From positions 147,330,545 to 147,394,544 of the forward strand of contig NC_030680.2 in NCBI RefSeq assembly GCF_000004195.4: 64,000 bases of DNA, read 5' to 3'. Both the position numbers and the translations under genes were made by a program. Position 1 is the stretch's first letter, and each line of letters opens with the position of its first letter. The stretch comes from Xenopus tropicalis (lineage: Eukaryota > Chordata > Amphibia > Anura > Pipidae). Shown here piece after piece: positions 32,250 to 42,601 of this stretch. The notes under the pieces are model-generated. The model was not told the DNA's origin. It made no database searches and was given only the letters and a program-made list of their open reading frames with translations.

Positions 32250-34600
32250 AGCATTGGGACTTATTCTTGGAAAACAATAATTTGTTTAAGTTTCACTTGA
32301 AACTGGGTGAAATAGAAAACAATGATGGGATTAACTTCCCATTGAAACTGGGTGAAATAGAAAACAATGATGGGATTAACTTCCCATTGAAACTGGGTGA
32401 AATAGAAAACAATGATGGGATTAACTTCCCATTGAAACTGGGTGAAATAGAAAACAATGATAGGATTAACTTCCCATTGAAACTGGGTGAAATAGAAAAC
32501 AATGATGGGATTAACTTCCCATTGAAACTGGGTGAAATAGAAAACAATGATGGGATTAATTTCCCATTGAAACTGGGTGAAATAGAAAACAATGATGGGA
32601 TTAACTTCCCATTGAAACTGGGTGAAATAGAAAACAACGAAGGGATTCACTTCCCATTGAAACTGGGTGAAATAGAAAACAATGGTGGGATTAACTTCCC
32701 CTTGAAACTGGGTGAAATAGAAAACAATGGTGGGATTAGCTTCCCCTTGAAACTGGGTGAAATAGAAAACAATGAGGGGATTAACTTCCCATTGAAACTC
32801 GGTGAAATAGAAAACAATGGTGGGATTAACTTCCCATTGAAACTGGGTGAAATAGAAAACAATGGTGGGATTAACTTCCCATTGAAACTGGGTGAAATAG
32901 AAAACAACGAAGGGATTAACTTCCCATTGAAACTGGGTGAAATAGAAAACAATGGTGAGATTAATTTCCCCTTGAAACTGGGTGAAATAGAAAACAATGG
33001 TGGGATTAACTTCCCCTTGAAACTGGGTGAAATAGAATACAATGGTGGGATTAACTTCCCCTTGAAACTGGGTGAAATAGAAAACAATGGTGAGATTAAT
33101 TTCCCATTGAAACTGGGTGAAATAGAAAACAACGAAGGGATTAACTTCCCATTGAAACTGGGTGAAATAGAAAACAATGATGGGATTAACTTCCCCTTGA
33201 AACTGGGTGAAATAGAATACAATGGTGGGATTAACTTCCCCTTGAAACTGGGTGAAATAGAAAACAACGAAGGGATTAACTTCCCATTGAAACTGGGTGA
33301 AATAGAAAACAATGATGGGATTAACTTCCCCTTGAAACTGGGTGAAATAGAATACAATGGTGGGATTAACTTCCCCTTGAAACTGGGTGAAATAGAATAC
33401 AATGGTGGGATTAACTTCCCCTTGAAACTGGGTGAAATAGAATACAATGGTGGGATTAACTTCCCCTTGAAACTGGGTGAAATAGAAAACAATGGTGAGA
33501 TTAATTTCCCATTGAAACTGGGTGAAATAGAAAACAACGAAGGGATTAACTTCCCCTTGAAACTGGGTGAAATAGAATACAATGGTGGGATTAACTTCCC
33601 CTTGAAACTGGGTGAAATAGAAAACAATGGTGAGATTAATTTCCCATTGAAACTGGGTGAAATAGAAAACAATGGTGAGATTAATTTCCCCTTGAAACTG
33701 GGTGAAATAGAAAACAATGGTGGGATTAACTTCCCCTTGAAACTGGGTGAAATAGAATACAATGGTGAGATTAATTTCCCATTGAAACTGGGTGAAATAG
33801 AAAACAACGAAGGGATTAACTTCCCATTGAAACTGGGTGAAATAGAAAACAATGGTGAGATTAACTTCCCCTTGAAACTGGGTGAAATAGAAAACAATGG
33901 TGGGATTAATTTCCCCTTGAAACTGGGTGAAATAGAAAACAATGGTGGGATTAACTTCCCCTTGAAACTGGGTGAAATAGAAAACAATGGTGGGATTAAC
34001 TTCCCCTTGAAACTGGGTGAAATAGAATACAATGGTGAGATTAATTTCCCATTGAAACTGGGTGAAATAGAAAACAACGAAGGGATTAACTTCCCATTGA
34101 AACTGGGTGAAATAGAAAACAATGGTGGGATTAATTTCCCCTTGAAACTGGGTGAAATAGAAACCAATGGTGGGATTAACTTCCCCTTGAAACTGGGTGA
34201 AATAGAATACAATGGTGGGATTAACTTCCCCTTGAAACTGGGTGAAATAGAAAACAATGGTGAGATTAATTTCCCATTGAAACTGGGTGAAACAGAAAAC
34301 AACGAAGGGATTAACTTCCCATTGAAACTGGGTGAAATAGAAAACAATGGTGAGATTAACTTCCCCTTGAAACTGGGTGAAATAGAATACAATGGTGAGA
34401 TTAATTTCCCCTTGAAACTGGGTGAAATAGAATACAATGGTAGGATTAACTTCCCCTTGAAACTGGGTGAAATAGAATACAATGGTGGGATTAATTTCCC
34501 TTTGAAACTGGGTGAAACAGAAAACAATGAGGGGATTAACTTCTCCTCGAAAATATGTCAAGGACAGGCTGTCGCTGACTTGTCTATTCCTCTACTATTC
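32250..34600 (+). mobile_element. Family C repeat element hosting a 45-bp minisatellite
   Basis: The left part TAGGAGCATTGGGACTTATT and CTTGGAAAACAATAA matches the minus strand of 11880-11930 (TAGGAACATTGGC, CTTGGAAAACAATAA). It then enters the 45-bp array. After the array come AAATATGTCAAGGACAGG and unassigned sequence. It is the same host family as at 11 kb, with a different internal segment amplified. Confidence 0.65.
32296..34545. repeat. 45-bp minisatellite, 50 units without length variation
   Basis: Each unit reads (A/C)TTGAAACTGGGTGAAATAG, AAAACAATGATGGGATTAAC, TTCCC. The phase is kept exactly every 180 bp from 32341 to 34501, so I see no indel in 2,250 bp. Variation is limited to a few sites: AAAAC or AATAC, AATGAT, AATGGT or AACGAA, GGG or GAG, AAC or AAT. 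Because 45 is a multiple of 3 and the unit lacks stops in several frames, long frames run on both strands. I treat these as by-products. Confidence 0.96.
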
Positions 34601-34700
34601 TAAACATCTGTAGGATTCAATGGTACTCGACAGATCAAACATGCAGAAAACCGAGCTGTCCCGGTCAAAACCGAACAGGAGGCAACCCTATATATACAGT
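34601..34700. mobile_element. Dispersed-repeat fragment (inverted GGTTGCC type)
   Basis: GAAAACCGAGCTGTCCCGGT and AGGAGGCAACCCTA resemble, inverted, the fragment at 23909-23981. Class unknown. Confidence 0.4.
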
Positions 34701-34895
34701 ACATTGTGCGTGGGTCCCTAAGCTCAGGTAAGTGACAGCAGCAGAAAAGAAGATGGGGGGCTACTGGGGCATCTTTGGGGGCACAGATCGTCCCTGCTAA
34801 AGGGCTGTGTTTGCCTTGGGCTGGTAGAGAAGCCCAAAACGTAATGTACAACATTTCTAGCCTATTTCTTTAGTTAAGCTTTAGTTCTCCTTTAA
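34701..34895 (-). mobile_element. T2-family-type MITE fragment
   Basis: On the minus strand it starts TTAAAGGAGAACTAAAGCTT and continues with TAGGCTAGAAATGTTGTACA, CTACCAGCCCAAGGCAAA and GCCCCAGTAGCCCCCC, the order I know from a very common Xenopus repeat. Truncated at its far end. Confidence 0.85.
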
Positions 34896-35343
34896 TCCTA
34901 TAAAAATCTATTTTGGGAAGATGGTTTTGTCCCATACAGCGCCCGAGCATACCATCCTTTGACTTTGTTAGCTTTCCTTTATTTTAGAAGCCTAAATGAA
35001 ATTGATGACGGAGCCAGAGAAACCTACTTTCGTTCAATTACGTTCCCAGCAGAGAAGCCTCGGCGGCACCGGAAAGCAACTTAGACTGAATCAGGGAAAG
35101 GAAATTCTAAGTGGATGCCAAAAGCTATTGGTGACTATGAATTCCCACCTGGCCGTAGTTAAATATGACAGATAGGCAGCCTTGGATAACAGAGACTTCC
35201 AGATTTATCCAGACAATTCCGTGTTTTGTTCTACGGAGCTTTACAAATAGCACTTGATGTTATGCTGTGTGTATATTGAACATAACCTCTGTGTAACTGA
35301 TTTGTATTTGTACTCATTGATATAGTAGCACAAATGTACCCAG
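34896..35343. other. Unassigned non-coding DNA
   Basis: Nothing recognised. Confidence 0.4.
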
Positions 35344-35976
35344 TAGTGATGAGCGAATCTGTCCCGTTTTGCTTCGCCGAAAAATTTGCGAATCTTTCAA
35401 AAAGGTACGCGAAACGGCTATTATTTTGTCACGCGGCTATTATTTTGTCGTCTGCGGCTACTATTTTGTCGCATGGCTATTGTTTTGTTGCCCGTGGCTA
35501 TTATTTTGTCGCCCGTGGCTATTATTTTGTCGTCCGCGGTTATTATTTTGTTGCCCGTGGCTATTATTTTGTCGCATGGCTATTGTTTTGTTGCCCGCGG
35601 CTATTATTTTGTCGCCCGTGGCTATTATTTTGTCGTCCGCGGTTATTATTTTGTTGCCCGTGGCTATTATTTCGTTGCACGGCTATTATTTTGTCGCCCG
35701 TGGCTATTATTTTGTCGCCCGCGGCTATTATTTTGTTGCCCGTGGCTATTATTTCGTCGCGCGGCTATTATTTTATTGCCCGTGGCTATTATTTTGTCGC
35801 ATGGCTATTCTTTTGTTTCCCGCGGCTACTCTTTTGACGCCGGCGATAATTTTTGGACATGCAGTGAATTTTTCCGTGGCAAATTTTTTCATCCATTTCG
35901 CAAAACAATCCACCAATGGCGAAACGCGGAAATTCGCCGCGAATCCATGCCTGGCGAAAGATTTCGACCATCACTA
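35344..35976. mobile_element. Family A MITE with internal array and clear target duplication
   Basis: TAGTGATGAGCGAATCTGTC to TTTCGACCATCACTA, with the subterminal CAATGGCGAAACGCGG and GAATCCATGCCTGGCG. Flanks GTACCCAG and GTAACCAG match at 7 of 8. Confidence 0.92.
35415..35845. repeat. ~21-bp array (TATTATTTTGTCGCCCGTGGC)-type
   Basis: About 20 units alternating GTCGCCCG, GTTGCCCG, GTCGTCCG and GTCGCATGG forms. It is the reverse complement of the CGGGCGACAAAATAATAGC units at 9466-9826. Confidence 0.9.
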
Positions 35977-36239
35977 GTAACCAGTGCTTTACAAGGTGAG
36001 AACGCAAACAGGGGTAGAGTTATATTTAGTAACAATAGATAAATCAATGCTTAAGAGCTTTCATTACACTTCATTTGGATGAGGTCCCTGCCCCAAGGAG
36101 CTTACAATCTATTAGGAAAAGGAGAACAAACTGAAACAAAAAGGGTTAGGAGAATAAGTGCATAGGGTAAGGGTGTGCTGCTGCCGAGGGAGCTAGTGAT
36201 GTGCTTCATCTAGTAGGTGGCATCTAAGGAGCTTTGAGA
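35977..36239. other. Unassigned DNA with a retroposon-tail piece
   Basis: GGTCCCTGCCCCAAGGAGCT and TACAATCTA (36086-36113) are the reverse of the ATTGTAAGCTC retroposon motif seen elsewhere. The rest is unassigned. Confidence 0.45.
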
Positions 36240-37633
36240 AAAGGGTTAGTGTGGGGCTTTCCTGATTGGGGACCCAATAAGATTGTTCTGCCCCCAATAA
36301 GGGGTAATAATATCTTAGTTGGGATCAAGTACAGGTACTGTTTTATTATTGCAGAGAAAAGGGAATCATTTAACCATGAAATAAACCCAATAGGGCTGTT
36401 CTGCCCCAATAAGGGGTAATTATATCTTAGTTGGGATCAAGTACAGGTACTGTTTTATTATTACAGAGAAAAGGGAATCATTAAACCATTAAATAAACCC
36501 AATAGGGCTGTTCTGCCCCAATAAGGGGTAATTATATCTTAGTTGGGATCAAGTACAGGTACTGTTTTATTATTACAGAGAAAAGGGAATCATTTAACCA
36601 TTAAATAAACCCAATAGGGCTGTTCTGCCCCAATAAGGGGTAATTATATCTTAGTTGGGATCAAGTACAGGTACTGTTTTATTATTACAGAGAAAAGGGA
36701 ATCATTTAACCATTAAATAAACCCAATAGGGCTGTTCTGCCCCAATAAGGGGTAATTATATCTTAGTTGGGATCAAGTACAGGTATAGGACCCGTTATCC
36801 AGAACGCTCGGGACCAAGGGTATTCCGGATAAGGGGTCTTTCCGTAATTTGGATCTCCATACCTAAAGTCTACTAAAAAATCAATAAAACATTAATTAAC
36901 CCCAATAGGATTGTTTTGCATCTAATAAGGATTATTTATATCTTAGTTGGGAACAATTACAAGGTACTGTTTTATTATTACAGAGAAAAAGGAAATCAGT
37001 TTTAAAATTGTGAATTATTTGGTTAAAATGGAGTCTATGGGAGACGGGCTTTCCGTAATTCGGAGCTTTCTGGATAATGGGTTTCCGGATAAGGGGTCCG
37101 ATACCTGTACAGGTACTGTTTTATTATTACAGAGAAAAGGGAATCATTTAACCATTAAATAAACCCAATAGGGCTGTTCTGCCCCAATAAGGGGTAATTA
37201 TATCTTAGTTGGGATCAAGTACAGGTACTGTTTTATTATTACAGAGAAAAGGGAATCATTTAACCATTAAATAAACCCAATAGGGCTGTTCTGCCCCAAT
37301 AAGGGGTAATTATATCTTAGTTGGGATCAAGTACAGGTACTGTTTTATTATTACAGAGAAAAGGGAATCATTTAACCATTAAATAAACCCAATAGGGCTG
37401 TTCTGCCCCCAATAAGGGGTAATTATATCTTAGTTGGGATCAAGTACAGGTACTGTTTTATTATTACAGAGAAAAGGGAATCATTTAACCATTAAATAAA
37501 CCCAATAGGGCTGTTCTGCCCCCAATAAGGGGTAATTATAAAAATTATAATGATTTGCTTATAATGGAGATGGACTTTCTGTAATTCGGAATTCTCTGGA
37601 TAACGGGTTTCCGTATAAGGGATCCCATACCTG
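36240..37633 (+). mobile_element. TA-family MITE array containing a complete TA-family element
   Basis: 112-bp units (TCTTAGTTGGGATCAAGTAC, AGGTACTGTTTTATTATTAC, AGAGAAAAGGGAATC) before and after a full element at 36780-37107. The outer right end is ATCCCATACCTG at 37633 followed by TA. The outer left end is missing. Confidence 0.92.
36780..37107 (+). mobile_element. Complete TA-family MITE inserted in an array of its own repeat
   Basis: Starts CAGGTATAGGACCCGTTATC and ends GATAAGGGGTCCGATACCTG. The first 25 bases of the two ends pair with three mismatches. TA is present on both sides (36778-36779 and 37108-37109); removing the 328 bp plus one TA restores the array phrase AAGTACAGGTACTG. It has a single diverged copy of the 112-bp unit, so it may represent the unexpanded ancestor. 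A TA duplication suggests a Tc1/mariner-type or similar transposase acting in trans. Confidence 0.9.
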
Positions 37634-38315
37634 TATTACAGAGAGACAGCAAATCAGTTTGTTTAAATAGGACACAATGGGAAACGGCAATGCTGATTCT
37701 TTCAGACAAAATACGATTCCAGATAACAAATTCCAATACTTCTATGAGGAAAAAGCGAACATTAGAAAATGGACATTTACACAGGGGAGATGATATCAAG
37801 CAAAGCTTATTTCTTCCCTATGCTGGGCTCTGGTACAGGCCGTTCCACACAAAGAATCAACAGATTAAATTGTAAAGGGTTTTTGCCTTATTGTTGGGCA
37901 GAACAATAGATATGTATTTATTTGAGAACTTTCCTGGTCAAAAGAGCACAGTCAGGCTTCTATTTCCGTACGGAGTAAGGCTTCTATCAGTAACAGATGG
38001 GAAGGAATATTTATTCTGCTTTTAGAAGATGACACAAGGGGTTTTTGGAGTATGCAAGGGCATCTATATTAGAAGAACAAACAGAAACCGTGAAACTGCT
38101 GTCTCATTCTCAGAAGGGCAAAATAATGCATTTAGGGCCTAACAATAGAATTGCAGTTTAAAGCCACAAAGACACAGTTCTCAACAAATATAAACAAATA
38201 GAAGGTTCTGCGCTGTCAGAGATGAGATTCTTTTTAAGTTCCAGAGCCCCCTCATCTAGAAGGACATTTATGTTCAGTTTATTGTTTACCGATGAAATAG
38301 TAATATTCTGCCCAG
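37634..38315. other. Unassigned non-coding DNA
   Basis: Nothing recognised. Confidence 0.4.
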
Positions 38316-38600
38316 CTAAAGGGACACTGCCATGATGTTTTTGCACCATTTTTTATCTCTAAATGACACTGTTACAAAGCAAATAATTCCCTCTGCCATT
38401 TAACCTTTTATTCTTGAACCAACAAATGTATTTGTAGCTGTAATATTGGTGTGTAGGCGCCATCTCAGTGCATTGTGCCTGAGTCTGAGCTTTCAGCCAG
38501 CGCTACACATTAGAACTGCTTTCAGCTAACCTATTGTTTCTCCTACTCCCATGTAACTGGAGGAGTCCCAAGCCGGACTTGGATTTCCTACTATTGAGTG
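38316..38600 (+). mobile_element. T2-family MITE, right part replaced by a 16-bp array
   Basis: Starts CTAAAGGGACACTGCCATGA (a worn TTAAAGGG end). It is collinear with the reverse complement of 55770-55929, including CACCAATATTACAGC-type sequence (here GCTGTAATATTGGTGTG), then part of the 242-bp unit up to CTACTATTGAGTG. The sequence then changes abruptly into the array. Confidence 0.85.
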
Positions 38601-40400
38601 GTAGCAGGCAGTCTCAGTATCTAGCACTCTCAGTAGCTGGCAGTCTCAGTAGTGGGCAGACTCAGTATCTAGTGATCTCAGTAGCCAGCAGTCTCAGTAT
38701 CTAGCAGTCTCAGTATCTAGCAGTCTCAGTAGCCGGCAGTCTCAGTAGCTGGCAGTGTCAGTAGCCTACAGTCTCAGTAGCTGGCAGTGTCAGTAGCCTA
38801 CAGTCTCAGTAGCTGGCAGTGTCAGTAGCCTACAGTCTCAGTAGCTGGCAGTGTCAGTAGCCTACAGTCTCAGTAGTTTGCAGTCTCAGTAGCTGGCAGT
38901 CTCAGTAGCGGGCAGACTCAGTATCAAGCGGTCTCAGTAGCTGGCAGTCTCAGTATCTAGCAGTCTCAGTATCTAGCAGTCTCAGTATCTAGCAGTCTCA
39001 GTATCTAGCAGTCTAAGTAGCCGTCAGTCTCAGTATCTAGCAGTCTCAGTAGTGGGCAGTCTCAGTAGCCGGCAGTCTCAGTAGCGGGCAGTCTCAGTAT
39101 CTAGCAGTCTCAGTAGCGGGCAGTCAGTATCTAGCAGTCTCAGTATCTAGCAGTCTCAGTAGCCGGCAGTCTCAGTATCTAGCAGTCTCAGTATCTAGCA
39201 GTCTCAGTAGCTGGCAGTCTCAGTAGTGGGCAGACTCAGTATCTAGTGATCTCAGTAGCCAGCAGTCTCAGTATCTAGCAGTCTCAGTATCTAGCAGTCT
39301 CAGTAGCCGGCAGTCTCAGTAGCTGGCAGTCTCAGTAGCTGGCAGTCTCAGTAGCGGGCAGACTCAGTATCTAGCGGTCTCAGTAGCTGGCAGTCTCAGT
39401 AGCCGGCAGTCTCAGTAGCCGGCAGTCTCAGTATCTAGCAGTCTCAGTATCTAGCAGTCTCAGTATCTAGCAGTCTCAGTAGCCGTCAGTCTCAGTATCT
39501 AGCAGTCTCAGTAGCGGGCAGTCTCAGTAGCCGGCAGTCTCAGTAGCCGGCAGTCTCAGTAGCTGGCAGTCTCAGTATCTAGCAGTCTCAGTAGCCGGCA
39601 GTCTCAGTAGCGGGCAGTCTCAGTATCTAGCAGTCTCAGTAGCTGGCAGTCTCAGTATCTAGCAGTCTCAGTAGCCGGCAGTCTCAGTATCTGGCAGTCT
39701 CAGTAGCTGGCAGTCTCAGTATCTAGCAGTCTCAGTAGCTGGCAGTCTCAGTATCTAGCAGTCTCAGTAGCTGGCAGTCTCAGTATCTAGCAGTCTCTGT
39801 ATCTAGCAGTCTCAGTAGCTGGCAGTCTCAGTATCTTGCAGTCTCAGTATCTGGCAGTCTCAGTAGCCGGCAGTCTCAGTAGCTGGCAGTCTCAGTAGCC
39901 GGCAGTCTCAGTAGCTGGCAGTCTCAGTAGCCGGCAGTCTCAGTATCTAGCAGTCTCAGTAGCTGGCAGTCTCAGTAGCTGGCAGTCTCAGTAGCTGGCA
40001 GTCTCAGTAGCTGGCAGTCTCAGTATCTGGCAGTCTCAGTAGCCGGCAGTCTCAGTATCTAGCAGTCTCAGTAGCTGGCAGTCTCAGTATCTGGCAGTCT
40101 CAGTAGCTGGCAGTCTCAGTATCTTGCAGTCTCAGTATCTGGCAGTCTCAGTAGCCGGCAGTCTCAGTAGCTGGCAGTCTCAGTAGCCGGCAGTCTCAGT
40201 AGCTGGCAGTCTCAGTAGCCGGCAGTCTCAGTATCTAGCAGTCTCAGTAGCTGGCAGTCTCAGTATCTAGCAGTCTCAGTAGCTGGCAGTCTCAGTAGCT
40301 GGCAGTCTCAGTATCTGGCAGTCTCAGTAGCCGGCAGTCTCAGTATCTAGCAGTCTCAGTAGCTGGCAGTCTCAGTATCTGGCAGTCTCAGTAGCCGGCG
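38601..40400. repeat. 16-bp minisatellite (CAGTCTCAGTAGCTGG)
   Basis: About 112 units of AGTCTCAGTAGCTGGC with four main variants: GTAGCTGGC, GTATCTAGC, GTAGCCGGC, GTAGCGGGC. Variants alternate in longer blocks, giving 32-bp and larger higher-order patterns. A few GTGTCAGTAGCCTAC units cluster at 38755-38865. Confidence 0.96.
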
Positions 40401-40782
40401 GGTTGGTCGGGCTGCGCTCTGTTCGGCGCTACGGTTAATTCTATGCATATCTGGAAAGTACCGGAGCGGCTTCTGTGAGGAGAATTGAGATTGTTTTTCC
40501 GTGTCTTCGCTTTTCAGACACGACAATCCGGCGATGGAAATAATTTCACGAGCTGTTGATCTTTTAGCGCTCTGAGCAGCCCGGGACCTTCACAATAAAC
40601 CCCTTAAATAATTCCACCGAAAACTCGCAGTCTCTCCACTAAGTGAAAAAATAAAGTTTTCTTGTTTTCCCTTTACTGACAGAATCCATGGGGGGGGGTG
40701 GAACCGCAACCAAAGTTATTTAACAAACTTCCGGCAGTTGAATTTAACACTTACCGGATGGAGAGAGACGCGGCGTTGCCGG
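40401..40782. other. Unassigned non-coding DNA
   Basis: Slightly CpG-richer than its surroundings (GGGCTGCGCTCTGTTCGGCG near 40410). No exon recognised. Ends with one copy of the B element's target duplication. Confidence 0.4.
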
Positions 40783-41273
40783 CAGGGTCGGACTGGGGGA
40801 TGCAGGGCCCACCGGGGTACCGCCCCCCAAGGTAACTTCACCAGACGCGTCCCCTGCAGGGGCCCCTGCCACGGCCAGGGTTGGACTGGGCGGCTGGGAC
40901 ACCGGTGGGCCCCGGCCCTAGTGGGCCCCAGTGGCCCAGTCCGACCTTTGCCGGCGCTCCCCCTTCTGACTGTTCCTCCCCTGACGTGTTCAATTTATAC
41001 GCGCTCGGGGGAGGACGTCAGGTGGGGGCCCCTGGGGGGGGTAGGGGGCCCCTGGGGGGGGTAGGGGTCATGGCTGGCAGGAGCCCTGGTGGGCCCTACA
41101 CCCCCCAGTCCGACCTTGGCCACGCACCCCCCCATCCAACGTTCTCCCATGAATGCGCGTATGTGAAATGCATCAGAGGAGGACATCGGAGGCCATGGGA
41201 AGCGGCAACAGGGTCGGGTTGCTGGGCCACTGGGGCCCACCGCATATTTCCCCGGTGGCCCAGTCCGATCCTC
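40783..41273. mobile_element. Family B hAT-like MITE, composite, perfect target duplication
   Basis: CAGGGTCGGACTGGG to GGCCCAGTCCGATCCTC, with GTTGCCGG on both sides (40775-40782 and 41274-41281). A second B-type pair of ends lies inside: CAGGGTTGGACTGGG at 40876 and CCCAGTCCGACCTTG at 41118, flanked by GCCACGGC and GCCACGCA (6 of 8). So one B element probably inserted in another. Confidence 0.9.
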
Positions 41274-41689
41274 GTTGCCGGCATCCATTCATGATCTCGT
41301 TACGCTGACCCTTAAAACTGTTTGAAAATATGCGCAATAAATATAATGTAATGCTGTCATGTAATATAATGCTGGGGTTTTCCGGATAAGGAATCTTTCT
41401 GTAATTTGGATCTTCGGAACTTTCTGGATAATGGGTTTCCAGATATCAGATACCATAATAGAAAAACTACAAATTAAAGCAAAATACAAATATATATATA
41501 CAGTACATATGTTTACAAAATATTTATTTTTATAAATAGAATCATTATTTATGTATATAACATATATTTTGACAATGAAAGAGGACCTTTCATCATAAGA
41601 AATAAATACAAATTCTCTTCTATCGTGTTAGTCAAGCAAAATAAACTTCCTTTACACTATATAAATGATTTTAATCTTAGTTTTCTTCA
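41274..41689. other. Unassigned DNA with a TA-family fragment
   Basis: At 41372-41455, TTTTCCGGATAAGGAATCTT and CTTTCTGGATAATGGGTTTC are TA-family terminal sequence without an array. The rest is AT-rich and unassigned. Confidence 0.5.
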
Positions 41690-41949
41690 GTTCTGGAATG
41701 GAAAAATCCCTTATTATGGGAAACCCCAGGTCCAGGGTCGGACTGGGCCGCCGGGACACCGGGAAAAATCCTGGTGGGCCCTGGCTCTAGTGTGCCCCGG
41801 CGGCCCAGTCCGACCATTGCGGCTCTGGGAAGGTCGTCGGGTGGGGGGGCCCTGCGAGGGGGGTTGGGGGGCCCTCAGGGGGGGTAGGCTATGGGCGCCC
41901 CAGTGGGCCCTCCACACCCCAGTCCAACCCTGCCCAGGTCTCATACCTG
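41690..41949. mobile_element. TA-family terminal fragment split by a family B element
   Basis: CCCTTATTATGGGAAACCCC before, and TCATACCTG then TA after, the B element at 41733-41932. Rejoined, the two sides make the usual TA-family end. Confidence 0.8.
41733..41932. mobile_element. Family B hAT-like MITE with perfect target duplication
   Basis: CAGGGTCGGACTGGGCC to CCCAGTCCAACCCTG, 200 bp, flanked by CCCAGGTC at 41725-41732 and 41933-41940. The duplicated bases belong to the TA-family end, so the order of events is certain. Confidence 0.95.
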
Positions 41950-42601
41950 TATTTGTTCCAGGGGGGACAACTCTGCTGAGATTCAACGAGTGGGATATTA
42001 CTGTTAATAAGATTGGGCTCGCTGAATGTAACCATGTGTAAATCCATAGCAACGAAGGCTGGTAGCCCCAACATACCTCACAATCATATTTAGTGCATTA
42101 ATCATTATATCCCTACAAATAGCCAGTCTCTCTTCCACCCATTGTAGTGAATGCATCACGCCAAGTCCTTTATAAAGAGAGGTCATTTAATGTTCATTTA
42201 TACGTGTGAATCTCCCATAATTACCAATCAATTTTACATGAAGACTAAAATTAAGACCCATTATTTCAATTTAGCTCGAAATTACAGGGATTAATTAAAC
42301 ACGGGAAAGGGACATCATCTGCCAAAAGGATCTTTCCAAAAAAAGATAAAAGGGAAAAAAAACAATTCAGACGTCACAAACGTGGAATCTGCTTAATAGC
42401 GGCTTTTGCTTTCTATAAAGGAGGCAGTGAAATTCTATGGGCTACAAGCGCTGGGGAGTCGCATTCGCTTTATGCTCAATGGTTCCCTGAGGAAATGCAA
42501 TTAGTGGGAAAATTAAGCTGAATGGGTTCAGAAATGACTTTTAGCAAAAAGCCCTTTTCTTGGTGGCTAAATTAATGGTATATTATACATATACCATTAA
42601 A
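41950..42601. other. Unassigned non-coding DNA, possibly conserved
   Basis: No repeat recognised. Around 42270-42300 and 42500-42520 it has homeodomain-like ATTA clusters (GGGATTAATTAAAC, GCAATTAGTGGGAAAATTAA). This is compositional evidence only. Confidence 0.35.

Noticed and set aside
32261..34603. Reading frames of over 600 codons on both strands, resembling a giant repeat protein
   Set aside because: They are produced by a 45-bp tandem repeat without stops. Units differ by many amino-acid changes, both strands are equally open, and the host is a dispersed repeat.
40410..40600. Possible CpG island and promoter
   Set aside because: Only a short rise in CpG next to G+C-rich MITEs; no exon or TATA/initiator arrangement that I could support.
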